Shown piece after piece: positions 52,501-60,374 of a stretch of 64,000 nucleotides of DNA. How positions within the stretch are numbered: position 1 is the stretch's first letter; each line of letters opens with the position of its first letter. Position numbers and translations under genes: made by a program. This DNA comes from Dictyobacter aurantiacus (GTDB lineage: Bacteria; Chloroflexota; Ktedonobacteria; Ktedonobacterales; Ktedonobacteraceae), in assembly GCF_003967515.1 (NCBI RefSeq), contig NZ_BIFQ01000001.1:4898001-4962000 (forward strand), read 5' to 3'. The notes beneath the pieces were generated by a model. The model ran no database searches. It saw only the letters and a program-made list of their open reading frames with translations, and was not told where the DNA came from.

Positions 52501-53064
52501 GCGCGAACCCTGCACGAGGAGAGCCTGGAGGCGGCGCGCCACATGTCCACTCCCCACATCCTCGCCTTCAGCCTGGAAGGGCTGGCCGCTATCGTAGCAT
52601 CCCAGGGCAATCCCTCCTGGGCGGTCCGCCTTTGGAGCGCGGCCGAGGCCCTGCGCGCGAGCAGGGGAACGCCCCTGCCGGCCGCCTGGCGACCCGATCA
52701 TGAGTGCGCCATCGCCATTGCCCGTGCCACCCTTCCCGAACAGTTGTTCTCCAACCTCTTATCCACGGGACGAACCCTCCCGCTTGAGCAGGTTCTCTCC
52801 GACCAGCAACCCGTTTTGCCATCACCAGTTGAGCAGGAGACCACCATCAAAGCGCCATCCCCCTCATCCCCTGGTGGCCTCTCTCCACGCGAAATAGACG
52901 TACTGCGCCTGCTGGCCCGTGGCCTCACCAGTGCCCGGATCGGCGAACAATTGACCATCAGCCAGGTCACGGTCAACGCGCACATACGCTCGATCTACAA
53001 CAAGCTCGGCGTCAGCACCCGTATCGCCGCCACCCGCTACGCCATCGAACACCACCTCCTGTAG
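49531..53064 (+). CDS. Ser/Thr kinase - STAND ATPase - TPR - LuxR HTH fusion regulator
   Basis: A 1177-residue multidomain regulator. Kinase at 12-270: GRGGFADVYLG, Lys41, HRDIKPEN, LSDFGLAV and APEQ. NB-ARC-like ATPase: GPGGVGKTRLG near 342-352, LLLLLDNMEQ near 410 and GLPLAIELAAAR near 515. TPR-type repeats at about 690-1050 (GKYTEAQQILEKSLALFRQL). LuxR HTH at 1115-1177 (LSPREIDVLRLLARG, ISQVTVNAHIRSIYNKLGVS). It is MalT/LAL-like with a kinase added. Start ATG 49531 follows the G-run GGGGGGATT. The stop TAG belongs to a REP copy. No membrane helix. It could join phosphorylation to transcription. Confidence 0.9.
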   Translation: MIDLVGHQLGNYRVLRRLGRGGFADVYLGEQIHLKKDAAIKVVRTPFTEDQSAAFLQEARIMAHLEHPHIVRVLDFAVASGIAYLVLEYAQGGTLRTICPRGTRLPMDTLLRVLRQVVSALQYIHDQGLVHRDIKPENILLGSQGEVLLSDFGLAVFAPSMHLYSTQDGLATGAGTSAYLAPEQMRGRPQSASDQYSLGVVLFEWLTGTLPFQGSPIEVAMHHSLTPPPALRTLRSDLPPAVEQVVMKALAKEPGQRFARVQDLALALEQAVRDVPASLTPQPITASLSSGASGKHTEDPPPTPELRGNAPVFFTPLLGREQDVERVCALLRQPDVRLLTLVGPGGVGKTRLGLMVATRLCASFVDGACFVSLAPISDARLVLPTTAQQLGVKEEGERPILDLLIAALRDRHLLLLLDNMEQVASAGPLLVDLLAACPRLKLLISSRALLHLDGGQAFSVQPLALPDLQHLPGQEALAQQAAVALFVQRAQAQQSDFRLTEANAPVIAEICARLDGLPLAIELAAARSRLLTPQALLARLSPRLALLTRGDATLPARQQTLRSMLQWSYDLLDSYEQRLFSYLSIFVGGFTLEAAERVCGALLRDERDAALLDGVDLLLEKSLLYLVEQPAGEARFSMLETIREYGLECLQTSGQLEDARREHALYYQDLAAAAGADISSPEKGRWLDQLQREQDNLRAVLNWLLERGEAEQALNLCNDLFWFWWTRDYPSEGRMFLERGLSLIGDRLCATRGWALQTLGILVSNQGNFAHAVELWQASLALFEQIDGTLGSGWALSNIGIATMYQGKYTEAQQILEKSLALFRQLDARGERSPAQIGSLPVSGGVAFTLHRLASIANLQGEYARASTLASESLAFFRTTGDGLRISPILEILAVAAINLGQYSRARAFLDEKLALDRENGVKRIIGITLMLQGQLAFLQGEIDRAHDLLTESIAILREIASNWRPSQDNLAEALSLYARVVERQGDPVRARTLHEESLEAARHMSTPHILAFSLEGLAAIVASQGNPSWAVRLWSAAEALRASRGTPLPAAWRPDHECAIAIARATLPEQLFSNLLSTGRTLPLEQVLSDQQPVLPSPVEQETTIKAPSPSSPGGLSPREIDVLRLLARGLTSARIGEQLTISQVTVNAHIRSIYNKLGVSTRIAATRYAIEHHLL

Positions 53065-53223
53065 GTTCGGCCCTTGCGGCCGATTTCCGCTTCCCGCACG
53101 AAACGCCCCCATATGTTCGGCCCTCGCGGCCGATTTTTGTTCCCTCAATCACGTACGACACAAAAGAGACCCGCCACCGTGCGCCGGGCACGTGGTGCGG
53201 GTCCTTTCTGTGCCGTAATGGCG
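53062..53223. repeat. Two REP-type hairpins after the kinase-LuxR gene
   Basis: TTCGGCCCTTGCGGCCGATTT (53066) and TTCGGCCCTCGCGGCCGATTT (53117). The first starts with TAGG, whose TAG is the stop codon of the upstream gene. Confidence 0.7.
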
Positions 53224-55047
53224 CTATTTTTTGACTCCGTGGACGGTGGTGACCGATGTGGCGGGCACCCATGCTTCACGATGGTTGTAGTTGATCTCAT
53301 ACCAGAGGTTGTCGGTGCCATCCTCATTGGTGGTGATGACGGACGCGAAGATGGAGTTGTTGGGAGCGTAGCCGATGACGGTGGCGCCGGTTGCTGGCTT
53401 GCCGTAGATCGGCACATCCTTGCCGTCGCTCGATGTCAGGGTCACCGGTGTGCCGTGCCCCTTTATTACCGCGTCGGGCGGCACGGCCAGCCAGGCCAGG
53501 TGCGCGTGCTGCACGATGCTGGATGGATTGCTATGCTCCTGGTCCGATTCGCCATACCAGATCTCGTACATCATGTTGCCAGTGCCAGCGGGATCTTTGA
53601 CTTTGGCAAGATAATAGTAGCTCATGTTGCTCTCGACGTTGTTGGTCTCATCCGTGACGTCGGTCGGATCTACCAGTTGTGGAATAAGGCCCGATCTGGT
53701 GCTGGGACCATTGTACAGGTAGAAGAAATTGAAGTTGGCCGGGGTCTCGGTCCCGTTGCCACCCAGCGGGCGCGCCGCCGTTTTTGGCTTCAGGCTGATG
53801 ATATGCGGATCGGTTGGGCCGTCCGCGAAGGGGATTCCCTGCTTGTGGATGAGATTCAGGTAGTAGGTCCAGAGCCAGTAGGGACCCGGATCAACGTGGT
53901 TGGTGGTCAGAATCGGCGATGGTACCGTGCCGTGCGATACCACGTGCTCGTGATCCAGTGGGATGTTGAACTTGTCCAGCAGGTAGGCGGTGAGCCTGGC
54001 CGAACCCAGATACTGGGCCGCGTTATACCACAGATAGCCAGTCGCATCCCAGCCGATATGCTCGATGCCGATCGAGTGCTGGTTATACCAGAAGTTGCCG
54101 ACCTGGTAGGCCACGTCCTTATCATGCAAGAACTGGTAGACCGTGCCATCGGTATCCACCACGTAATGGATGCTGACGGCGCTATTGGGGTCCTGGAACA
54201 CGTTGAACGTGCCCTCCAGCGACTCCTCGGTGTCGTGGATGACCACATAATTGACCGTCAGATCATCTGGTCGATTGGCATCCTCATAGGTACAATGGGG
54301 ATAGCCGGCGGGCACGATATTACAGTCGAAGGTATTGGGATCGACGATACAATCGACTGCCCCCGGATAATCCACGTTGCCGTCGTTTTTACATCCCGGT
54401 GCCGTAGTGATGGCCTTCACCGGGGCGGCCGTTGACGTATTGGGCTGCACATGTTGTGGCGCGAGCGTAACGGTCTCACCGCTATCCGTCGGCGCGCTAA
54501 AGCCGCTATTGAGCAACTTATAGAGCGCGTCGGCATACATGATGGCCGTCGCGTGCGTCTCAGAATGGCTATATTGCGCGATCTCACCATACCAGTCCGC
54601 CAGCTTCGTAGGCTCCGTATGGCTGGGAGAGAGCTTGATCGCCTCATCCTTCAGCACGGCCGCGCCGCCGCGAATGTTCAGGGTGATATCGTTCTTCACT
54701 TGATCGGTCGATACGCCCAGCTTTTGAGCGGCCAGGGACAGCGTATCGGCGCGCTTATTCTGCATGAGGTGCATACAGCCGAAGCCATGGTCCAGGCTCG
54801 GTTTGCCTTGATGGTTGCTCAGGCGGCCCTCCATATAGCAGAGCCCCTTCAGCAGTTCCGCCGGAACGCCGGTCTCCTTAGAAGCCTGTGCGATCGCATC
54901 GTTAACGCTCGCATTCCCCTGAGAGGCCGCGGTAGCCGCATAGGCGCTGCTGCTCATCAGCCCGATAGCGGTGGAACACAGCAAACAGAGAAGTGAGGGG
55001 ATTAACACGAAATACTTGAAATACAAAGATCGAGGAGATTTTTGCAT
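53224..55047 (-). CDS. Secreted SLT-like and N-acetylmuramoyl-L-alanine amidase, SH3-type C-terminus
   Basis: A 607-residue exported autolysin-like enzyme. A signal peptide is at 1-36 (LIPSLLCLLCSTAIGL...AYAATA). A lysozyme/SLT-like part follows (LKGLCYMEGRLSNHQGK, GFGCMHLMQN; Glu as candidate acid). An amidase_2 domain is at about 255-400 (YVVIHDTEESLEG, QHSIGIEHIGWD, VVSHGTVPSPILTTNHVDPG with the zinc histidines). The C-terminus is SH3-like (YGKPATGATVIGYAP, WYEINYNHREAWVPA). It would cut peptidoglycan stems and perhaps glycan. Start ATG 55047 follows AAAGG by 10 bases; ATG 55065 is possible. Single gene. Confidence 0.82.
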   Translation of the reverse strand: MQKSPRSLYFKYFVLIPSLLCLLCSTAIGLMSSSAYAATAASQGNASVNDAIAQASKETGVPAELLKGLCYMEGRLSNHQGKPSLDHGFGCMHLMQNKRADTLSLAAQKLGVSTDQVKNDITLNIRGGAAVLKDEAIKLSPSHTEPTKLADWYGEIAQYSHSETHATAIMYADALYKLLNSGFSAPTDSGETVTLAPQHVQPNTSTAAPVKAITTAPGCKNDGNVDYPGAVDCIVDPNTFDCNIVPAGYPHCTYEDANRPDDLTVNYVVIHDTEESLEGTFNVFQDPNSAVSIHYVVDTDGTVYQFLHDKDVAYQVGNFWYNQHSIGIEHIGWDATGYLWYNAAQYLGSARLTAYLLDKFNIPLDHEHVVSHGTVPSPILTTNHVDPGPYWLWTYYLNLIHKQGIPFADGPTDPHIISLKPKTAARPLGGNGTETPANFNFFYLYNGPSTRSGLIPQLVDPTDVTDETNNVESNMSYYYLAKVKDPAGTGNMMYEIWYGESDQEHSNPSSIVQHAHLAWLAVPPDAVIKGHGTPVTLTSSDGKDVPIYGKPATGATVIGYAPNNSIFASVITTNEDGTDNLWYEINYNHREAWVPATSVTTVHGVKK

Positions 55048-55809
55048 CCGTGCAAAACCTTTCATTGATAGGTTCAAGCACACGTTTAAGGTACGCATGA
55101 ACAAATAGCAATAGAAATGCCATAATCATGATTCTTTCATACAGAAAGCAGATCACAGTATCGAAAAGTAGAATGCCCGGCTCATACATAATAGTATAAA
55201 GACGCATCAACAATATGTCAACCAAAAACAGAAAATGAATAAATACATTCATAAGCCCCCGTAGGTGCTGGGCTTGCCCCAGCTTGGAGCCGTCAGGCGA
55301 CCCCGTGCCCGGGCGCGCACGTTCCTCTTGTCTCCCCGCCTTCGGCGGGGAAGGGGATGGGGGATGGGTGGGGGACGCCCCCACGCCCCCGGCAGGAGGG
55401 CCTCGGCGGCCCTCCTGCACCTCCTGCCTGTGGTAGGGAGAGGGGGGAGGGATGGGCTTACAGGTATAGGTCTTTTGGAGCGGGGTCCAGGGGCGGCAGC
55501 CCATGGCGGGGTTTCAGGGGTGTCCCCTGATTTTCCCTCTCCTTGTGCCGCCGTCAGGCGGCACAAGCGGGTTCAAGGGGCAAGGCCCTTGAAAACCTAT
55601 ACTTGAAAGGACGCCCTCACGCCCCCGGCAGGAGGGCTGCCGAGGCTCTCCTGCCTCTCCTGCCTGTGGTAGGGAGAGGGGAGGAGGGATGGGTGGGGGA
55701 CGCTCCCAGGCTCCGGCAGGAGGGCCGCTGAGGCCCTCCTACAACCATCCGCCTGCGGCGGGAAAGGGGTCGCTGGCCGTTTCTAAGCGGCCCAGGGGGC
55801 GGAACCTGT
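55048..55809. repeat. AT-rich gap, REP and GC-rich hairpin modules
   Basis: 55048-55250 is AT-rich and presumably holds the amidase promoter. 55258-55320 is a REP of the first family. 55370-55455, 55608-55690 and 55690-55760 are three diverged units of ACGCCCCCGGCAGGAGGGC...GCCCTCCTGC. Between the first two an inserted element lies at 55458-55608. No gene is credible. Confidence 0.65.
55458..55608. mobile_element. Putative MITE inserted into a hairpin repeat
   Basis: Ends TTACAGGTATAGGTCTTTT and AAAACCTATACTTGAAA are imperfect inverted repeats of about 17 bases. The element splits one of the GATGGG...GACGCCC repeat units whose uninterrupted form is at 55358-55400. No clear target duplication. 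Confidence 0.45.
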
Positions 55810-57030
55810 CTACACGGTGCCAGCGGTGCCCACCGAGGTGAAGTTCAGCGTGCCGCCGTTGCTCTCCTGGGCATTGACGTTGCCGGTCGCGCCCTGCCAG
55901 GAACCATTGGCGAAGCGGATGGTGTGCCAGAGGGCTTTATTCAGGCCGACCGCCCCCACCTGAAGATCACCGGCTACATTGGCGCAGTCAACATCCGAGA
56001 AGCGCAGACTCCCGCCGTTGCTCTGCTGATTGTTGACGTTGCCAAAGGAGGACTGCCAGGAGCCGTTGGCGAAGCGGATGGTATGCCAGAGGACGCCTTT
56101 TTCATCGGTCGCCGTTACATGCAGGTTCCTATCGATGGCGGCGCATCCTACCGAGGTGAAGCGCAGCAAGCGGCCGTTGCTCTCCTGATTATTGACGTTG
56201 CCAAAGGAGGACTGCCAGGAGCCGTTGGCGAAGCGGATGGTATGCCAGATGGTGCCGTTTCGATTGATCGCGCACACATGCAGATTTTCGCCCACGGTGG
56301 CGCAATCAACATCCGTGAAGTGCAGCAAGCGGCCGTTGCTCTCCTGATTATTGACGTTGCCAAACGTGGGTTGCCAGGAGCCATTGGCCATACGGATGGT
56401 GTGCCAGATGGTTCCCATGCTGGTCAGTGCCGCCACGTGCAACTTACTGCTCGTGGTGCCAGCGCAGCTCACATCACTGAAACGCAGCATCTTGCCATTG
56501 CTCTCCTGGTTATTGACGTTGCCGAAGAAGGGTTGCCAGGAGCCGTTGGCCAGGCGGATCGTATGCCAGATGGTTCCATCACGCGTTACCGCCGTCACAT
56601 GCAGGCTGTCGAGGGCGCCCCCGCAATCGATATCGGTGAAGCGCAGCGTGCCGCCGTTGCTCTCCTGGGCATTGACGTTGCCAAACGCAGGTTGCCAGGA
56701 GCCGCCGGGATAGCGGATAGTATGGTAGATTCTGCCATCGGTTCCCAGCGCACAGGTCTGCAGGCGCGTCGTACCTATGGCGCGCTCGCTCATCTCCCAC
56801 CGGGCTATTTCTCTCTCCTCCCAGCATGGTATCCTGGGGGCCACGGCGGCCTCGGCGACTGGCAGGCGACCGTCGAGCAGGTGCAATCCTACTACGCTCG
56901 CCCCCAGCACCAGTCCCTGCGTGAAAAGGGCCCGACGACCAATTGAACGCGGTGTGGCTTCAGCCACCCTACCATTCGAGCCGCTCCGCTCTTCGTGCTT
57001 CCCCAAAGAAGTATCCTCCGATGAAACCAT
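55810..57030 (-). CDS. Exported six-repeat beta-propeller, lectin-like protein
   Basis: A 406-residue protein with a twin-arginine-like signal (SIGRRALFTQGLVLGAS, cleavage probably after VAEAA near 60). It is followed by six repeats of about 48 residues. Each repeat has GxIWHTIRxANGSWQ, FGNVNNQESNG and LRFTDVDC(A), with one Cys per repeat. Six blades would close a propeller of the tectonin/PLL type that binds sugars; this is inferred from repeat layout. Repeats 2-5 are very similar, implying recent amplification. Start ATG 57030 follows GGAGG by 9 bases. Single gene between repeat-rich gaps. Confidence 0.75.
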   Translation of the reverse strand: MVSSEDTSLGKHEERSGSNGRVAEATPRSIGRRALFTQGLVLGASVVGLHLLDGRLPVAEAAVAPRIPCWEEREIARWEMSERAIGTTRLQTCALGTDGRIYHTIRYPGGSWQPAFGNVNAQESNGGTLRFTDIDCGGALDSLHVTAVTRDGTIWHTIRLANGSWQPFFGNVNNQESNGKMLRFSDVSCAGTTSSKLHVAALTSMGTIWHTIRMANGSWQPTFGNVNNQESNGRLLHFTDVDCATVGENLHVCAINRNGTIWHTIRFANGSWQSSFGNVNNQESNGRLLRFTSVGCAAIDRNLHVTATDEKGVLWHTIRFANGSWQSSFGNVNNQQSNGGSLRFSDVDCANVAGDLQVGAVGLNKALWHTIRFANGSWQGATGNVNAQESNGGTLNFTSVGTAGTV

Positions 57031-57234
57031 TGACACGTTCCTCCTCACTTCTCCCATGGAGATGTTTATCTTTACATAAAAATGGGCTTTATCCTCTTAC
57101 AGTTTACCTGTGCCTCAAAATAAACCTCATGCTCGGCATCGCAAGAAAATAAATAATGTCATGACCTCTACTACGCGCGATCCCTGTAATGGCAGTTAGC
57201 CCGCGTCGCGACTGGATTGGTCGCCCCTGTGAGG

Positions 57235-57389
57235 CAGGGCCATTTAAAAGTAGCGAACAGCGGGGTCAAGGGGCGGCTAGCCCCTTGCGGGGTGCGGGCG
57301 AGCATGCCGGGGGCATGATCAGTCCCCGCTCACTCCTCCCTCTCTCACCGCCGCCGAAGGCGGCGAGAAAAGACTTTTAAATGGCCCTG
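57235..57389. mobile_element. 155-bp MITE with 9-bp target duplication
   Basis: Perfect 17-bp terminal inverted repeats CAGGGCCATTTAAAAGT (57235-57251) and complement (57373-57389), flanked on both sides by CCTGTGAGG (57226-57234 and 57390-57398). The interior is GC-rich with hairpins and no ORF. The surrounding gap 57031-57536 has no other gene. Confidence 0.85.
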
Positions 57390-57536
57390 CCTGTGAGGAA
57401 CATAATTTTGACAGATTCCAATTTAAGATGGCAGAATGGAGTGACAACGTCACGCGACGGAAGTAGCCCGAAAACTTTGGAGAGCGACGGAGTGTAGTTA
57501 TAGCGCTTATATAGATCGAGCAAGAGGAGGACGCCG

Positions 57537-58088
57537 ATGTCAGATGTCAGGGACGCCAACGTATCGCGAGAGAGGGCTTACCAGAATCGCATGAGCCAGC
57601 AGGAGGCGCTGGCATTGTGCGACACGCTTCCGAGCGTGGATATCGAGACCCTGACGGGCCTCTGGCGTGGCAGCGAGGTCTCGACCAACCATCCGATGGA
57701 TGGATTGCTGGCAGCGTGTGGCTGGTACGGAAAAGAATTTATCGACCGCGACCATGTTCATCCGCTACAGTTCGCGGATCGGCGGGGAGTGCTCTTCGCC
57801 ATCGATCCCCAGCGGCTCCCACTCTCCATTGGCCTCAAATTGCGCTTCTTGCTGCGCACCCCGCTGACGCGTCGGGCCGTGTTGCTGTTGCGTATCCTCC
57901 TGCAGACCCGGCGCACCCGAGCTCGCGTACGCATGCTTGAGTATCGCGGCAAGCTCAGCGCCACCATGATCTACGACAACCTTCCCATCTACGATACCTT
58001 CCGCCTCATCGACCACAATACCCTCCTCGGCATCATGGACTACAAAGGCATGGAGCAACCCTTCTTCTTTAAGCTGCGCCGTGTTTGA
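57537..58088 (+). CDS. GXWXG/DUF4334 domain protein
   Basis: A 183-residue protein with the GXWXG motif LTGLWRGSEVSTNHPMDGLL near residues 39-58 and GWYGKEFIDRDHVHPLQF near 61-78, both typical of the GXWXG domain. A DUF4334-like end follows (LEYRGKLSATMIYDNLPIYD, FRLIDHNTLLGIMDYKG). Function is unknown in the family. Start ATG 57537 follows AGGAGGACGCCG. No signal peptide. It is monocistronic, downstream of the 155-bp MITE. Confidence 0.8.
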   Translation: MSDVRDANVSRERAYQNRMSQQEALALCDTLPSVDIETLTGLWRGSEVSTNHPMDGLLAACGWYGKEFIDRDHVHPLQFADRRGVLFAIDPQRLPLSIGLKLRFLLRTPLTRRAVLLLRILLQTRRTRARVRMLEYRGKLSATMIYDNLPIYDTFRLIDHNTLLGIMDYKGMEQPFFFKLRRV

Positions 58089-58246
58089 GCGTGCCCTGGC
58101 CTGGGGAACGCAGGCGTTCCCGCTCTCTGTTTTATGCGGATGCAGCAAGCGCGCAGGCGCGCACCTGTACTGGTATTCTTACTCACTTTCGGGGTAAAAT
58201 AACTTCATTGCATGAGGTTTTCATCCTCACTACCCATGAAACAAGG

Positions 58247-58618
58247 ATGACAGGATAGACGTTTGCCTATCTGTGAGTCTCCAAAGTTGACCAGGGCCTG
58301 GAAAAGAATAAAGTGGACATTTTGAAACTGGCTAACGACTTGCATCTCGGCCATGTCTAGTTCATTGAAGAGAAAATTTCTGGCAAAGTTACCCGGCGGA
58401 AACAACAGATCGCTGTTATTCAGGAGCAGGCCCAGGCGGGCGATACGATTATTGTCGGTGAATTATTCCGCCTGGGCCGAAGCATGCTGGAATGCATGGA
58501 AATCCTCTCCCTGGTCATGCAGAAAGGCATTTACATCTATGCAGTCAAAGGCAACTGGCAGATGCATAACCTCTTCTTATCAGCAAAAAGGAGCTCAGCA
58601 AGGGTATGCTTGCCCTGA
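58247..58618 (+). pseudogene. Decayed Mpi/Pin-type serine resolvase
   Basis: The frame from ATG 58247 contains at least three stops (TAG 58256, TGA in YL*VS, TAG after HLGHV) but still reads as a serine recombinase: DQGLEKNKVDILKLANDL, EEKISGKVTRRKQQIAVIQE, GDTIIVGELFRLGRSMLECM and LVMQKGIYIYAVKGNW. The catalytic Ser region and the C-terminal HTH are missing or shifted. It is a relic of a mobile element or inversion system; no inverted sites were identified nearby. Confidence 0.75.
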
Positions 58619-58645
58619 AGCTTGAGAAAGGAGCAAAAAGCATCT

Positions 58646-59503
58646 ATGAAACTTCTCGAAGCCAGCGCAGGGCGTGAGGCGGTCAAAGGGAGCGTCACGG
58701 TGTGGCGGCCCTGGCAGATCAAACAGTTCGAACTCTTCCAGGGAGTGGCCGTCTCTACCCCCTCTCGCCAGCTTTTGATTCAGGAGTACCTGATTATCTG
58801 CGCGCATTCAGGGACAGCGGACTTCCAGTACCGAAACGCTCGTTTCAGCGGCCCCCTCATCAATGGGACTCTTTGTGTCGTCGAGCCTGGAGAATCCTGG
58901 ACCGGCCAGAAGAAAGACTTCACCTTCTATCGTCTCACAATTGATCCTGCCTGGCTGCAACAGTTCGCCACCGAACTGCTGCACAGGGAGAAGAGCTTGC
59001 CCCATTTTCCCAGCCAGACCTTCTTTGATCCGTCTTTGAGCCAGGCCGTGTATGACCTTGCGAGAAGATCGCAGGCTCCGGCTTCTCGTTTGCAACAGGA
59101 AGAGACGCTGTTGCACCTGGTGGCTTCGTTGCTGCTTTCCCATGCCGAAAATGCTCGCATACTACCTCAGTCGGGCAGGGAACACCCTGCTATCAAGCAC
59201 ACGAAGGACTATCTGCAAGCACACTACGCCCAGGAGGTGTCGCTGCAAGAACTGGGTGGTCTGGTACACATGAGCCCCTTTCATCTCGCTCGTGTCTTCC
59301 GCCAGGCCGTTGGCTTGCCTCCCCATGCCTACCAGACCGAGTTGCGCCTGGCGCGTGCCAGGACATTACTGGCACAAGGGTACGACGTGAGCTTTGTAGC
59401 CAGTGAAACCGGCTTTTTTGATCAATCGCACTTCACCCAGCAGTTTAAGCGCCGCTACCTGGTGACACCAGGAACTTACCGCAAAACCGCAAGATTTTCC
59501 TAG
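58646..59503 (+). CDS. AraC family transcriptional regulator
   Basis: A 285-residue regulator with an N-terminal cupin-like AraC sensor (NGTLCVVEPGESW, FYRLTIDPAWLQ) and a C-terminal double HTH (EVSLQELGGLVHMSPFHLAR, VGLPPHAYQTELRLARARTL, VSFVASETGFFDQSHFTQQF). Start ATG 58646 has AAAGGAG 13 bases upstream, which is long; no closer option exists. It precedes a cupin gene by 240 bases and may control it. The 5' side touches the resolvase remnant, so its promoter may derive from that region. Confidence 0.85.
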   Translation: MKLLEASAGREAVKGSVTVWRPWQIKQFELFQGVAVSTPSRQLLIQEYLIICAHSGTADFQYRNARFSGPLINGTLCVVEPGESWTGQKKDFTFYRLTIDPAWLQQFATELLHREKSLPHFPSQTFFDPSLSQAVYDLARRSQAPASRLQQEETLLHLVASLLLSHAENARILPQSGREHPAIKHTKDYLQAHYAQEVSLQELGGLVHMSPFHLARVFRQAVGLPPHAYQTELRLARARTLLAQGYDVSFVASETGFFDQSHFTQQFKRRYLVTPGTYRKTARFS

Positions 59504-59743
59504 ATCCCCTTGCTGAAGCAGGCTATTCTGGCAGCAGGACAGCGGTGAAGGCGGAAATTGCTCGTCCATCTGGTTCGTGCATTTCCCCTCGCGAAGACCG
59601 TGATGGGATTCGGAAGACCTGCGATCATCCAATCTATCACGGGGACTCAACATGGAGAGCAACTGTGCAATATTCGGGTCACAATGTGCTTTCCTTTCAG
59701 GTTATTCGACCTCGCTGTTCTCTCAAAGGCTCAGATACACCGT

Positions 59744-60298
59744 ATGAGCAAGGAAACATCAATGAGCAAGGAAATATCAATGAGCAAGGAAATATCAATG
59801 AGCAAGCACGACCTCGACCGGCTTCTCATCGTTGGACCAAACGATGGTGAGTCGTTCTGGGTCGGCGGTCACCAGATCACGATCAAGGCCAGCAGCACAG
59901 ACACCGACGGCCACTATGGGCTGATCGAGTCGCACGCCTCGGTGGGCGGCGGCCCGCCGCTGCACATCCATCACGGCGTTGACGAGGCCGTATGGATCAT
60001 CCAGGGGCAGGTGCGCTTCCGCTGTGGTGAGCGGGACTTCACTGTCGGACCGGGCTCCTTCGTGCTGCTGCCGCGCGACGTGCCGCATACTTTCCTGGTC
60101 GTCGGCGACCAGGACGCTATCATGCTCGGCCTGCTGACACCAGGCGGCAGTGAGCGTTACTTCGCCGACATCGGCGTGCCAGTCACCTCACCCACTCCTC
60201 CCCCGCCGGGGCCGCCGGACCCCGAGGTCATTCGGCGTGCCGACGAGAGATGGAACACCGAGTCGGTGGTCGGACCGCCGCTGAGGCCCAACAACTGA
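59744..60298 (+). CDS. Cupin-domain protein with triplicated start-codon repeat
   Basis: A single cupin domain of about 166 residues: PLHIHHGVDEAVWIIQGQV with the HxH...E metal ligands and LLPRDVPHTFLV with the last His. It probably binds a metal; function unknown. The N-terminus is encoded by an 18-bp repeat ATGAGCAAGGAAATATCA in near-perfect tandem, giving in-frame ATGs at 59744, 59762, 59780 and 59798. Each repeat contains an AAGGA ribosome-like site for the next ATG. The first is used here; 59798 gives the shortest full domain. Confidence 0.72.
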   Translation: MSKETSMSKEISMSKEISMSKHDLDRLLIVGPNDGESFWVGGHQITIKASSTDTDGHYGLIESHASVGGGPPLHIHHGVDEAVWIIQGQVRFRCGERDFTVGPGSFVLLPRDVPHTFLVVGDQDAIMLGLLTPGGSERYFADIGVPVTSPTPPPPGPPDPEVIRRADERWNTESVVGPPLRPNN

Positions 60299-60374
60299 CA
60301 CGATTGACGGTCTGACTACCGCACTTCCCAACGGCCAGCGAACCCCCCCAGAGCTTTATCTCCCCCTTCTCCCC

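Noticed and set aside
53074..54435. Plus-strand 453-codon frame opposite the amidase gene
   Set aside because: The minus strand encodes conserved amidase motifs; the plus frame has no recognisable domain and starts inside a REP.
55924..56946. Plus-strand 340-codon frame opposite the propeller repeats
   Set aside because: It arises from the repeat structure of the real minus-strand gene.
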